The notes under the pieces: model-generated
Told to the model about the DNA's origin: nothing
What the model saw: the letters and a program-made list of their open reading frames with translations, nothing else
Database searches by the model: none
In this document: positions 1 to 4,469 of the stretch, one piece after another
Layout: the number at the start of each line of letters is the position of its first letter
Position numbering within the stretch: position 1 is the first letter of the stretch
Assembly: GCA_964461325.1 (NCBI GenBank)
Contig: CAYWTW010000041.1
Span: 1-5,442, forward strand
Direction of reading: 5' to 3'
Length of the DNA stretch: 5,442 nucleotides
Origin: CAYUVV01 sp964461325
Lineage (GTDB): Bacteria > Patescibacteriota > Minisyncoccia > Phycocordibacterales > JACOZG01
Translations under genes and position numbers: made by a program

Positions 1-52
1 CGACGGCCGAAAGCCCAATCCCTCCAATGCCAACCAGATGGACATTTCTCAT
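1..52 (-). CDS. murC: UDP-N-acetylmuramate--L-alanine ligase, N-terminus (partial)
   Basis: Only the first 17 codons are in the window; the gene continues past the left edge. They start at an ATG (52-50) and read MRNVHLVGIGGIGLSAV. VGIGGIGxSA is the glycine-rich Rossmann loop that opens MurC proteins (typically HFVGIGGIGMSALA), and its place right at the N-terminus fits. MurC is the cytoplasmic ATP-dependent ligase that adds L-Ala to UDP-MurNAc, the first amino acid of the peptidoglycan stem. The gene is divergent from the pgeF-like gene starting at 125, and murD lies just beyond that gene, so this is a cell-wall locus. There is no Shine-Dalgarno before the ATG; an extended -10 box sits only 9 nt upstream, so the mRNA may be almost leaderless. 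Mpl, a MurC relative, has a similar start but is less likely next to murD. Confidence 0.85.
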   Translation of the reverse strand, partial: MRNVHLVGIGGIGLSAV

Positions 53-61
53 TTGATTGGT

Positions 62-70
62 AGTATAGCA
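62..70 (-). promoter_or_regulatory. Extended -10 promoter element for murC
   Basis: On the minus strand the sequence reads TGCTATACT: a TATACT -10 hexamer at 67-62 preceded by the TGn extension at 70-68. No convincing -35 box is seen at 16-18 nt. The expected transcription start (about 55-56) leaves only 3-4 nt before the murC ATG at 52, so translation would be nearly leaderless. Confidence 0.45.
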
Positions 71-113
71 AACAGATTACAGGTCCACGAAAATCACCCC
101 CAAATACGAAGAA

Positions 114-120
114 AGGAGGT
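114..120 (+). promoter_or_regulatory. Shine-Dalgarno that decides the pgeF start
   Basis: AGGAGGT is a perfect match to the anti-Shine-Dalgarno sequence and lies 4 nt before an in-frame TTG at 125. The same frame stays open upstream to an ATG at 38, but that start would overlap murC on the other strand and has no ribosome binding site. TTG 125 is therefore the better start. Confidence 0.8.
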
Positions 121-124
121 CGCC

Positions 125-1066
125 TTGCGTATTCCCGGCACAAATCAACGAGAAGGACGAGTGGAGAACAAAGCGCGGTTAGAAGTTAATACGTCCCTTT
201 ATCGCTGGAGGATCGACCACGGCAATAGCCAAATAACCGTTCTAGGTCTTGGAAAGGTTTGGGAACCCAAAGGCTTTCAAATCAGATTTGATCAGCCCGA
301 GAGTTTTCTCTCTTTGGCCAAAACGATTGAGCGTTTAAATGGTTTGCCCGGCTCTTTAAGAGAAGAGAGAATCAGCCGAGTTTATTTGGTAAACCCTAGC
401 CGTTTTAACGGTCGAATAATCAAGCGCCGAACCCTCAATCAAGAAATACGATTCAGGGGGTTAGGGAAGATAAGCTTCCGTTACCAGTCTGGCGGATTTG
501 CCGAAGGATTGGGCTTAGCGGCGAACGCGACAGCGGGCTTTACCACCGGCGACTGTTTGACTCTGGTTTTTACTCATTCAAACGGACGGGTAATTGCCGT
601 TCACGCCGGCCGAGACAGCCTGGTCGGAATGAGAGCCGACGGGGAATTAAAAAAAAGCGTCGTCGATCGGGCCTTAGATTTAATCATCGGCACAGCAGAC
701 AAGCCAGAGTCGGTAAGAAAAGTGCAGATCTTCGGATGCTTGGGAATTAACCCTGTTGATTTTCCTCACCCGTTAGATCATCCCCAACACGGAAAGACAA
801 ACCGGCAACGGTTAGTCGCGTTGGAAAAAAAGTACGGCGCCGTCGCGCTAACCAACGCCTTCTTGGTTGCTCATCATCACGACCGACAAAGTCGAATCAA
901 CCTGCCAGGAATTGTTTCGTACCAGTGCCAACTTCGCGGCATTCCGGCCGATAACATCAGTTTCGCCTCCGAACGAACCGGGAGTTTAAATCCAAATTGG
1001 TTCAGCCGTCGTAACGGAGATGACGGTCGAAATTTGATTTTAGTAATCAATCGTCGTCGGACCTAA
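125..1066 (+). CDS. pgeF: PgeF/YlmD-family protein (Cu-oxidase_4, peptidoglycan editing factor-like), divergent
   Basis: About 313 residues from the TTG start; usual members are 240-280, the excess being an N-terminal extension. The conserved core is C-terminal: TGDCLTLVF (family TADCxPVL), then GRVIAVHAG (family AAVHAGWRG), GCLGIN (family GPAIGP) and NPNWFSRRNGDDGRN (family FFSYRRdxxTGR). The metal-ligand Cys (about residue 144) and the second His (about 160, in VHAG) are present. The first His, normally in a QVHG motif, is replaced: the aligned stretch reads YQSGG. The Trp of HAGWRG is also lost. Family members act on purine nucleosides in vitro, and E. coli YfiH/PgeF keeps L-Ser out of the stem peptide, correcting a MurC error. 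A position between murC and murD fits that editing role. With one ligand missing, activity is uncertain; family membership is fairly secure, function is inferred. Confidence 0.78.
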   Translation: MRIPGTNQREGRVENKARLEVNTSLYRWRIDHGNSQITVLGLGKVWEPKGFQIRFDQPESFLSLAKTIERLNGLPGSLREERISRVYLVNPSRFNGRIIKRRTLNQEIRFRGLGKISFRYQSGGFAEGLGLAANATAGFTTGDCLTLVFTHSNGRVIAVHAGRDSLVGMRADGELKKSVVDRALDLIIGTADKPESVRKVQIFGCLGINPVDFPHPLDHPQHGKTNRQRLVALEKKYGAVALTNAFLVAHHHDRQSRINLPGIVSYQCQLRGIPADNISFASERTGSLNPNWFSRRNGDDGRNLILVINRRRT

Positions 1067-1070
1067 CCCC

Positions 1071-1101
1071 CCCTCGGTTCATTAAAAAAATGGAACGAGG
1101 G
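1071..1101. terminator. Bidirectional hairpin terminator between pgeF and murD
   Basis: Imperfect inverted repeat: 1071-1082 pairs with 1090-1101 around a 7-nt A-rich loop, with one mismatch and one G-T pair. It lies between the pgeF stop (1064-1066) and the murD stop (1105-1107). On the plus strand it is followed by a T-rich stretch to 1119, and the loop supplies a T run for the minus direction. A shared terminator is expected between convergent genes. Confidence 0.7.
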
Positions 1102-1104
1102 TTG

Positions 1105-2463
1105 TTACTTTAATTTTTTGACCAATTGATTGTATTGATCACCCCGATCAAATTCGTTTTTAAACTGACCGAACGAAGCAAAGCCCGGGCTAAATAAAAT
1201 CGTGTCGCCGCGTTGGCTAACCACCACGGCTTGAGTCAGGGCCGTTTTGAGGTCAGAAACCAGATCTCCGGCCAAATTGGGCGTCACGGCCAGCAACTTC
1301 TCCGTTCCCGTTCCCGGCAAAAAAATAACTTTCCGACAATAGCGCTTGAGGGCGACGGGTAACTCGTTCAGCGGCAAATTTTTGTCGCTCCCGCCGGCAA
1401 TGAGAATTACTTTTCGACGATGACCAAAAGTTTTAAGCGCGGCCAAAAGCGCGGCCGGCGTGGTCGCCGTGGTGTCATTATAAATTTTTCGGCCGCGCCA
1501 AACTCGAACCAGCTCCTGACGGCCCGGCACGCCGGCAAAACCAGCTACCGCTTTTTTAATCGCCGTTAGCGGTAAGCCGAGGGCCTGCGCCGCGGCCGCG
1601 GCGCAGGCGATGTTTTCCAAATTATGCGCGCCAAGGATTTTTCGTCGCCAGCTCTTCACATCGTTCGGTCGAGCGATTAAGAGCTTGGACACGGTTGCCC
1701 GTACTCGCTCGCCATAAGACGATTTAATCAAACCCTCACCCACCACCAAAACTTCGTCGGTTTTTTGTGCACGGAAAATATTGGCCTTATCGGCAAAATA
1801 GCGCTCCATATCACCCTGATAATAATTTTGATGATCAGGCATAAAATTGGTAAACACAGCCACGGAAGGACTAATTTGGGAATCTCCCCAACTCTGCAAT
1901 TGCCACGAGTCGAGTTCCAGCACGACAACATCACCCGATCTAACTTTTTTAAGCAACGGCAAGGTCGCCAGGCCGCGAACGTTGCCAGCTAGATAGCAGT
2001 CACGAAAACCAAGGGTTACCCTTGTTTTCAAGGGTAACCCTTTTATAATCCCATGAATCAAATGCGCCACCGTGCTTTTACCGCGCGTCCCCGTCACCCC
2101 CACAAGCATCACCCCGGCCGGCGCCAATTTGGCGAACAGCGAAGCGTCTTGCTCAATCGGAAGGCCGTTTTTTCTGGCCTCGGCCAGATAGGGCGAATTG
2201 AGCGGCGCGTTAGCGGCCCGGATAATTAAATCTCGGCTACGAAAATCTTCGAGTCGATGCTCGCCTAAAACAAACTTGATATTTTTAAATTTTTTAAGTT
2301 GCCGCAGAGCCGGCGCTAATTCTTTTTCCGTTTTCAAATCTGTCACCAGCAAATCCGCGCCGGCTTCGGCCAAAAATTTGGCCACGCCAATCCCTCGCCC
2401 GAGGAGGCCCAAACCCATCAGGGTCACCCTTTTACCACGAAAATAATTTGCAAAATTATACAA
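1105..2463 (-). CDS. murD: UDP-N-acetylmuramoylalanine--D-glutamate ligase
   Basis: 452 residues, the usual MurD length. It is the ATP-dependent cytoplasmic ligase that adds D-Glu to UDP-MurNAc-L-Ala. The N-terminal Rossmann domain starts with VTLMGLGLLGRG (about 13-24). The central ATPase domain has the P-loop GTRGKST (125-131; usually GTNGKST), LAGNVRG (158-164, the GGNIG motif), ELDSWQLQ (183-190), NFMPDH (206-211) and a GAHNLENIACAAA motif. The C-terminal domain has NDTTATTP (usually DSKATNP), IAGGSDKNLPL and SPGFASFGQFKNEFDRGDQ. The Lys of DSKAT is replaced. Residues about 141-154 are longer than expected and are encoded by a perfect inverted repeat at 2011-2042. The start is a TTG, with one base between it and the tRNA 3' end at 2465; no Shine-Dalgarno is visible. 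A GTG at 2427 is an alternative start, but it would cut into the first strand of the Rossmann fold. Confidence 0.95.
   Translation of the reverse strand: MYNFANYFRGKRVTLMGLGLLGRGIGVAKFLAEAGADLLVTDLKTEKELAPALRQLKKFKNIKFVLGEHRLEDFRSRDLIIRAANAPLNSPYLAEARKNGLPIEQDASLFAKLAPAGVMLVGVTGTRGKSTVAHLIHGIIKGLPLKTRVTLGFRDCYLAGNVRGLATLPLLKKVRSGDVVVLELDSWQLQSWGDSQISPSVAVFTNFMPDHQNYYQGDMERYFADKANIFRAQKTDEVLVVGEGLIKSSYGERVRATVSKLLIARPNDVKSWRRKILGAHNLENIACAAAAAQALGLPLTAIKKAVAGFAGVPGRQELVRVWRGRKIYNDTTATTPAALLAALKTFGHRRKVILIAGGSDKNLPLNELPVALKRYCRKVIFLPGTGTEKLLAVTPNLAGDLVSDLKTALTQAVVVSQRGDTILFSPGFASFGQFKNEFDRGDQYNQLVKKLK
2011..2042. repeat. Perfect 14-bp inverted repeat inside murD
   Basis: Arms 2011-2024 (AAGGGTTACCCTTG on the plus strand) and 2029-2042 are exact reverse complements around a TTTT loop. 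Each arm is itself nearly palindromic. It lies in frame within murD, between the P-loop helix and the LAGNVRG motif, and encodes roughly the residues GLPLKTRVTLG. Compared with remembered MurD sequences this segment is about nine residues too long, so the palindrome looks like an in-frame insertion in a surface loop. That it is mobile is inference. Confidence 0.8.
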
Positions 2464-2464
2464 G

Positions 2465-2508
2465 TGCCGTGGGAGAGATTTGAACTCTCATCCCTTGCGG
2501 GATACGCT
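2465..2508 (-). tRNA. tRNA with long variable arm, probably tRNA-Leu (3' part only)
   Basis: Read on the minus strand this is the 3' half of a class II tRNA. It has a variable-arm hairpin ATCCC-GCAA-GGGAT, a T stem GAGAG/CTCTC (2485-2489 / 2473-2477) around the loop TTCAAAT, the 3' acceptor strand CCACGGC (2472-2466) and discriminator A (2465). CCA is not encoded. The implied 5' acceptor GCCGTGG is typical of tRNA-Leu and unlike tRNA-Ser. The anticodon and 5' half fall in the N gap, so the isoacceptor cannot be read. The 3' end lies one base from the murD start. Confidence 0.8.
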
Positions 2509-2552
2509 NNNNNNNNNNNNNNNNNNNNNNNNNNNNNNNNNNNNNNNNNNNN
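2509..2552. other. Assembly gap (44 N)
   Basis: The gap separates two tRNA halves of the same orientation. Completing the class II tRNA needs about 41 nt, and finishing the tRNA-Ile 3' end needs about 15 nt, before any spacer. That is more than 44, so the gap length is probably a scaffolding estimate and not a measured size. Confidence 0.95.
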
Positions 2553-2610
2553 ATCGAACCTACGACCTCTGTCTTATCAGGACAGCGTTCTACCACTGAA
2601 CTACACATGC
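2553..2610 (-). tRNA. tRNA-Ile(GAT), 3' end missing in the gap
   Basis: On the minus strand it begins with acceptor GCATGTG (2610-2604), then T8-A9, a D arm (TAGTTCAGTGGTAGAAC) and an anticodon stem CTGTC/GACAG (2585-2581 / 2573-2569). The loop is CTGATAA, with anticodon GAT at 2578-2576. A short variable loop and the T arm up to TTCGAT follow, after which the sequence enters the N run. CTGATAA is the common Ile-GAT anticodon loop. About 15 nt (rest of T arm, 3' acceptor strand, discriminator) are not visible. Confidence 0.88.
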
Positions 2611-2616
2611 GTCCTT

Positions 2617-2675
2617 GGCGGGCGGGTCAGGACAGCGTTCCCCGCCCGACCTAGCGGCTCGGTCGTTCGGGCGGG
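2617..2675. repeat. GC-rich palindromic repeat block interrupting a tRNA copy
   Basis: Three alternating copies of one GC-rich arm are present on the plus strand: CGGGCGGG (2619-2626), its reverse complement CCCGCCCG (2641-2648), and CGGGCGGG again (2668-2675). 2641-2649 pairs perfectly with 2667-2675, a 9-bp stem with a 17-nt loop. 2619-2626 can pair instead with 2641-2648, enclosing a 14-nt tRNA-like string. The composition is far more GC-rich than the surroundings. It resembles REP or small palindromic insertion elements seen in many genomes; I do not recognise the specific family. Confidence 0.75.
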
Positions 2676-2695
2676 TACCACTAAACTACACGCCC
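2627..2695 (-). pseudogene. Broken tRNA copy split by a palindrome
   Basis: Minus-strand 2695-2676 reads GGGCGTG, then TA and the D-arm half ending AGTGGTA. It matches the 5' end of the adjacent tRNA-Ile at 16 of 20 positions. The next tRNA piece (GAACGCTGTCCTGA, 2640-2627) is identical to the tRNA-Ile over 14 nt and would continue the D stem and anticodon stem. Between them sits a 35-nt palindrome, which splits the gene exactly between tRNA positions 21 and 22. After the second piece the anticodon loop is broken off by another GC arm. No 3' half follows, so a functional tRNA is unlikely. It may be a duplicated tRNA 5' half used as an insertion site. Confidence 0.65.
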
Positions 2696-2722
2696 AAAAC
2701 GGCGGTCGTAGTTTAACACGCC

Positions 2723-3734
2723 TTAAGATTTTAGTAAAAGTTGCCTCATTTTGTATCCCCGGCAATGTTTCAACATTCCCAAATAGGACGGTGAATTTCG
2801 CTCATCTATTTCACCTCGCGCCAACCGCCCTTCAATTCGCTGTCTGGTTTTAACACGCAAAACTCGATAATGCGGGCGAATAACGTAACCCAACCAATCA
2901 ATGCCCCAACTTAATTTTCGAATGCTTAGTTTGCGAGGATGAAGTTCAAGGCCGAGCCGTGTTTGGAGAAAATCGTTAATTTTCGTCGGCAGGATTTTTA
3001 GATGACTCAAATCTGGATGCAAAATCACGAAATCATCGCAATAACGCAGATAGTATCGTTCTCGTAATTCGTGCTTTACGAATTGATCTAACTCATTTAA
3101 GTAAATGTTGGCGAAAAGCTGGCTGGTAACGTTGCCGAGCGGTAAACCGCGGCCAGCGGTTGTTTCAAAACTCGAGATGATAAGTTTGAGCAGGTTGAGA
3201 ATGTCGTTGTCGGTTATTTCACGCTTGATCAAATTGAATAAAACATTGTGGCCAATGCTGTCGAAAAACTTTTTGACGTCGCCTTGTAAGGCATAGGCCG
3301 GTTGACGATAATTGCGACTGACTTTGCGGGCGAAGTCTGTCAAACGATTGACGCCAGAATGAACGCCTTTGTTAAAGCGGCAAGAATAAGAATCGTGGAT
3401 AAAATGACGGTCGAAGGGGTGGTAGAGAACGCGGAATAGGGCTTGATGCACCACGCGGTCGCGCACCGAGGCTTTGTGAATTCGGCGCAATTTGGGATCG
3501 CGAACAAGAAAAGTTTGGTATGGGCCGGGACGATAAGTTTGGTTGATTAGCTCGTCGTGGAGAGTGAGTAGATTGCTTTCGAGGTCAAAGCCGAACGCTA
3601 GAACATCGGGCTTCTGACTCTTACCGCGCTTGAATTCGCGCCAAGCGTGGAGTAAATTGGCGGGTGAAATAATATGATGCCAAAGCGACCATTGAGTGCC
3701 CCCCCCCGCAAGCGTCGAGTTGCCAATTGTTCAT
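2723..3734 (-). CDS. DGR reverse transcriptase (apparent frameshift at a C9/G9 run near the start)
   Basis: The frame is open from 3700 to the stop at 2723-2725. Motifs in order: SLWHHIISPANLLHAWREFKRG and the YRPGPYQTF block (N-terminal region typical of DGR enzymes), RDRVVHQAL, HDSYSCRFNKGVH, ALQGDVKKFFDSI (first catalytic Asp), LPLGNVTSQLFANIYLN, and RYCDDFVIL (YxDD catalytic pair, about 3043-3032). GNVTSQ carries the SQ ending of motif 4 that marks DGR enzymes. It makes mutagenic cDNA from TR RNA, working with Avd. In the sequence as given the frame has no ATG, GTG or TTG between a TGA (3733-3731) and a TTG at 3490, which is too far in. Removing one base from the homopolymer at 3699-3707 joins it to an ATG at 3734 and gives about 336 residues, a normal DGR length. 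A minus-strand TATAAT lies 11 nt before that ATG. Retron and group II intron enzymes are less likely, given TR, VR and avd. Confidence 0.93.
3674..3734. other. Head-to-head overlap of the avd and reverse transcriptase 5' ends around a C9 run
   Basis: The plus strand has nine C at 3699-3707. With nine C, plus-strand ATG 3674 reads into a TAA at 3733, and minus-strand ATG 3734 leaves the reverse transcriptase frame. With eight C, ATG 3674 reads straight into the Avd frame (MMPKRPLSAPPASVELPIVHK) and ATG 3734 reads straight into the reverse transcriptase frame (MNNWQLDACGGGTQWSLWHH). One change repairs both genes. The well-conserved parts of the proteins lie outside the shared stretch: Avd from about 3717 rightward, reverse transcriptase from about 3690 leftward. 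Confidence 0.8.
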
Positions 3735-4070
3735 AAACTGGGTGAATTATACAAAAGAGTGTATCTGGTGGGGAAGAAGTTGAATAAAGCCGACAAGTTA
3801 GGAATCTGGTCGCGAGTAGAAAATGCCAATCTCGCGTGCCTAGAGCTAGCAACGCTGGCTGCCTTGTCGTCGGCAAACAGTAAAACGGAAATTCTGCGAC
3901 AGCTATCACTCAAGGTGGAAATAACTAAAAGACTTATTCGCCTCTGTTACGAAATTAACTTAGTGGCCGATAAAACTTATTTGTCTTTTGTTCAACAGTT
4001 AGAGGAAGTCTCCAAAATGGCAACGGGGTGGAGAAAGTATGCTCTAAACAACGAAAAGACCGGTGGCTGA
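3696..4070 (+). CDS. avd: DGR accessory variability determinant (Avd-like four-helix protein)
   Basis: 124 residues from a GTG at 3696, or about 131 from ATG 3674 if the C run has eight bases. Avd is a small basic four-helix-bundle protein, a pentamer in the Bordetella phage system. It binds the reverse transcriptase and TR RNA and is needed for mutagenic cDNA synthesis. The family pattern is clear: ELPIVHKLGELYKRVYLVGKKLNKADKLGIW matches the opening helix (LPIYHKWYEL...FPK..R..LG.RIE), followed by RVENANLACLEL, a helix rich in Lys and Leu (LSLKVEITKRLIRLCYEINLV), and the ending YLSFVQQLEEVSKMATGWRK. It lies on the strand opposite to the reverse transcriptase, TR and target gene, whereas DGR parts usually share a strand. 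Its stop codon lies in the loop of a terminator-like hairpin. No strong Shine-Dalgarno precedes either start. Confidence 0.9.
   Translation: MPPPASVELPIVHKLGELYKRVYLVGKKLNKADKLGIWSRVENANLACLELATLAALSSANSKTEILRQLSLKVEITKRLIRLCYEINLVADKTYLSFVQQLEEVSKMATGWRKYALNNEKTGG
3746..3751 (-). promoter_or_regulatory. Possible -10 box for the reverse transcriptase
   Basis: The minus strand reads TATAAT 11 nt before the ATG at 3734, the same layout as the murC promoter at the left edge (9 nt). No good -35 box is seen. Transcription would start about 5 nt before the ATG, so the mRNA would be nearly leaderless. The box lies within avd coding sequence. Confidence 0.35.
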
Positions 4071-4084
4071 ACCGGTCTTGTTCG
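4052..4084. terminator. Hairpin between avd and TR, with the avd stop in its loop
   Basis: AAGACCGGT (4056-4064) pairs perfectly with ACCGGTCTT (4071-4079) around a 6-nt loop that holds the avd TGA (4068-4070). The stem extends by CGAA/TTCG (4052-4055 / 4081-4084) past one bulged base. On the minus strand it is followed by TTGTTTAG, a fair T-rich tail, so it best suits ending the TR transcript. It starts 3 nt beyond the TR 3' end and may instead be part of the TR RNA structure used to prime cDNA synthesis. Confidence 0.65.
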
Positions 4085-4087
4085 CGA

Positions 4088-4205
4088 AACTTCCAGGCGG
4101 ATACCACCATTCGGGTTAGCATTATTCCGGTTAGACCAATTGACCCTAAACTTGCCGTTCGCCGGGTTCCAGTTGGCGTTCGCTACCTTGCCGTCGGTAT
4201 CCAAA
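4088..4205 (-). repeat. DGR template repeat (TR)
   Basis: 118 bp aligned without gaps to 4476-4593 at a constant offset of 388, with 93 identical positions. Of the 25 differences, 24 are at adenines of the minus (sense) strand: 13 A to G, 6 A to C and 5 A to T. TR contains 32 adenines in total. The sense strand is full of AAC and AAT codons and would read LDTDGKVANANWNPANGK, then FRVNWSNRNNANPNGG and IRLEV, the Asn-rich design of DGR templates for a C-type-lectin-like fold. The RNA copy of this strand is the template for mutagenic reverse transcription. It is not expected to be a gene: there is no ribosome binding site, and the frame runs on into the antisense of avd. Confidence 0.95.
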
Positions 4206-4409
4206 AATTGTCCAACCCCATCCATAGCACCAAAAATCTGTGTTGTAAAAGTGCAACCAAATCATCTGCGTTCCTTCACCACGGAAGCAAAGTTTTGAGC
4301 CCAGAAACTCACTAGAGTCGGACAAGCAGTTTCGATTTATTTTCGGCAAACCATTATCTGCCCAAAGCAAACTGGTTTATCAGCCGCAAAATAATTCTAA
4401 GACAAAGAA
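4206..4409. other. Intergenic region between TR and the target-gene hairpin
   Basis: No gene is supported in these 204 bases. On the minus strand it is the leader of TR and should hold the TR promoter, but I see no convincing -35/-10 pair. The open frames crossing it have no Shine-Dalgarno and no recognisable family. Short direct similarity to the target gene (GGTTGGAC at 4217-4210 against GGCTGGAC at 4613-4606) lies just beyond the TR-VR boundary. Confidence 0.6.
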
Positions 4410-4438
4410 CGGCCCGATGCAATTATTGCCTCGGGCCG
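4410..4438. terminator. Strong hairpin downstream of the target gene (terminator or DGR cruciform)
   Basis: CGGCCCGA (4410-4417) pairs with TCGGGCCG (4431-4438), and inside it GCAA (4419-4422) pairs with TTGC (4426-4429) around a TTA loop, one unpaired base interrupting each side. On the minus strand TTCTTTGTCTT follows, so it can terminate the target mRNA. It starts 38 bp after the VR end. In the Bordetella phage DGR a hairpin just after VR promotes target recognition, so a second role is possible. Confidence 0.75.
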
Positions 4439-4469
4439 AGTTAAGAGAAAAAGGAGGAAGTAAAAAGGG

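Noticed and set aside
38..124. Longer pgeF reading frame from ATG 38
   Set aside because: It would overlap the murC start on the other strand and lacks a Shine-Dalgarno; TTG 125 has a perfect one.
2617..2675. CRISPR-like or terminator reading of the GC-rich palindromes
   Set aside because: There is no regular repeat-spacer pattern and no T tract after the stems; arms split a tRNA copy, so a palindromic insertion fits better.
2464..2853. Plus-strand frame across the tRNA cluster
   Set aside because: It crosses the N gap and antisense tRNA sequence and has no protein similarity.
2723..3490. Reverse transcriptase starting at the TTG at 3490
   Set aside because: The same frame stays open to 3700 and encodes clear conserved N-terminal reverse transcriptase sequence, so TTG 3490 is internal.
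3598..3909. Minus-strand 103-codon frame overlapping avd and the reverse transcriptase N-terminus
   Set aside because: It is a shadow frame: the Avd frame on the plus strand and the reverse transcriptase frame on the minus strand both have clear family motifs.
3992..4225. Minus-strand 77-codon frame containing TR as a protein gene
   Set aside because: TR repeats show this kind of open frame because they mirror the target gene's 3' end; it has no Shine-Dalgarno and continues into the antisense of avd.
4028..4315. Plus-strand frame of 95 codons across TR
   Set aside because: It is out of frame with avd, antisense to TR, and has no ribosome binding site.
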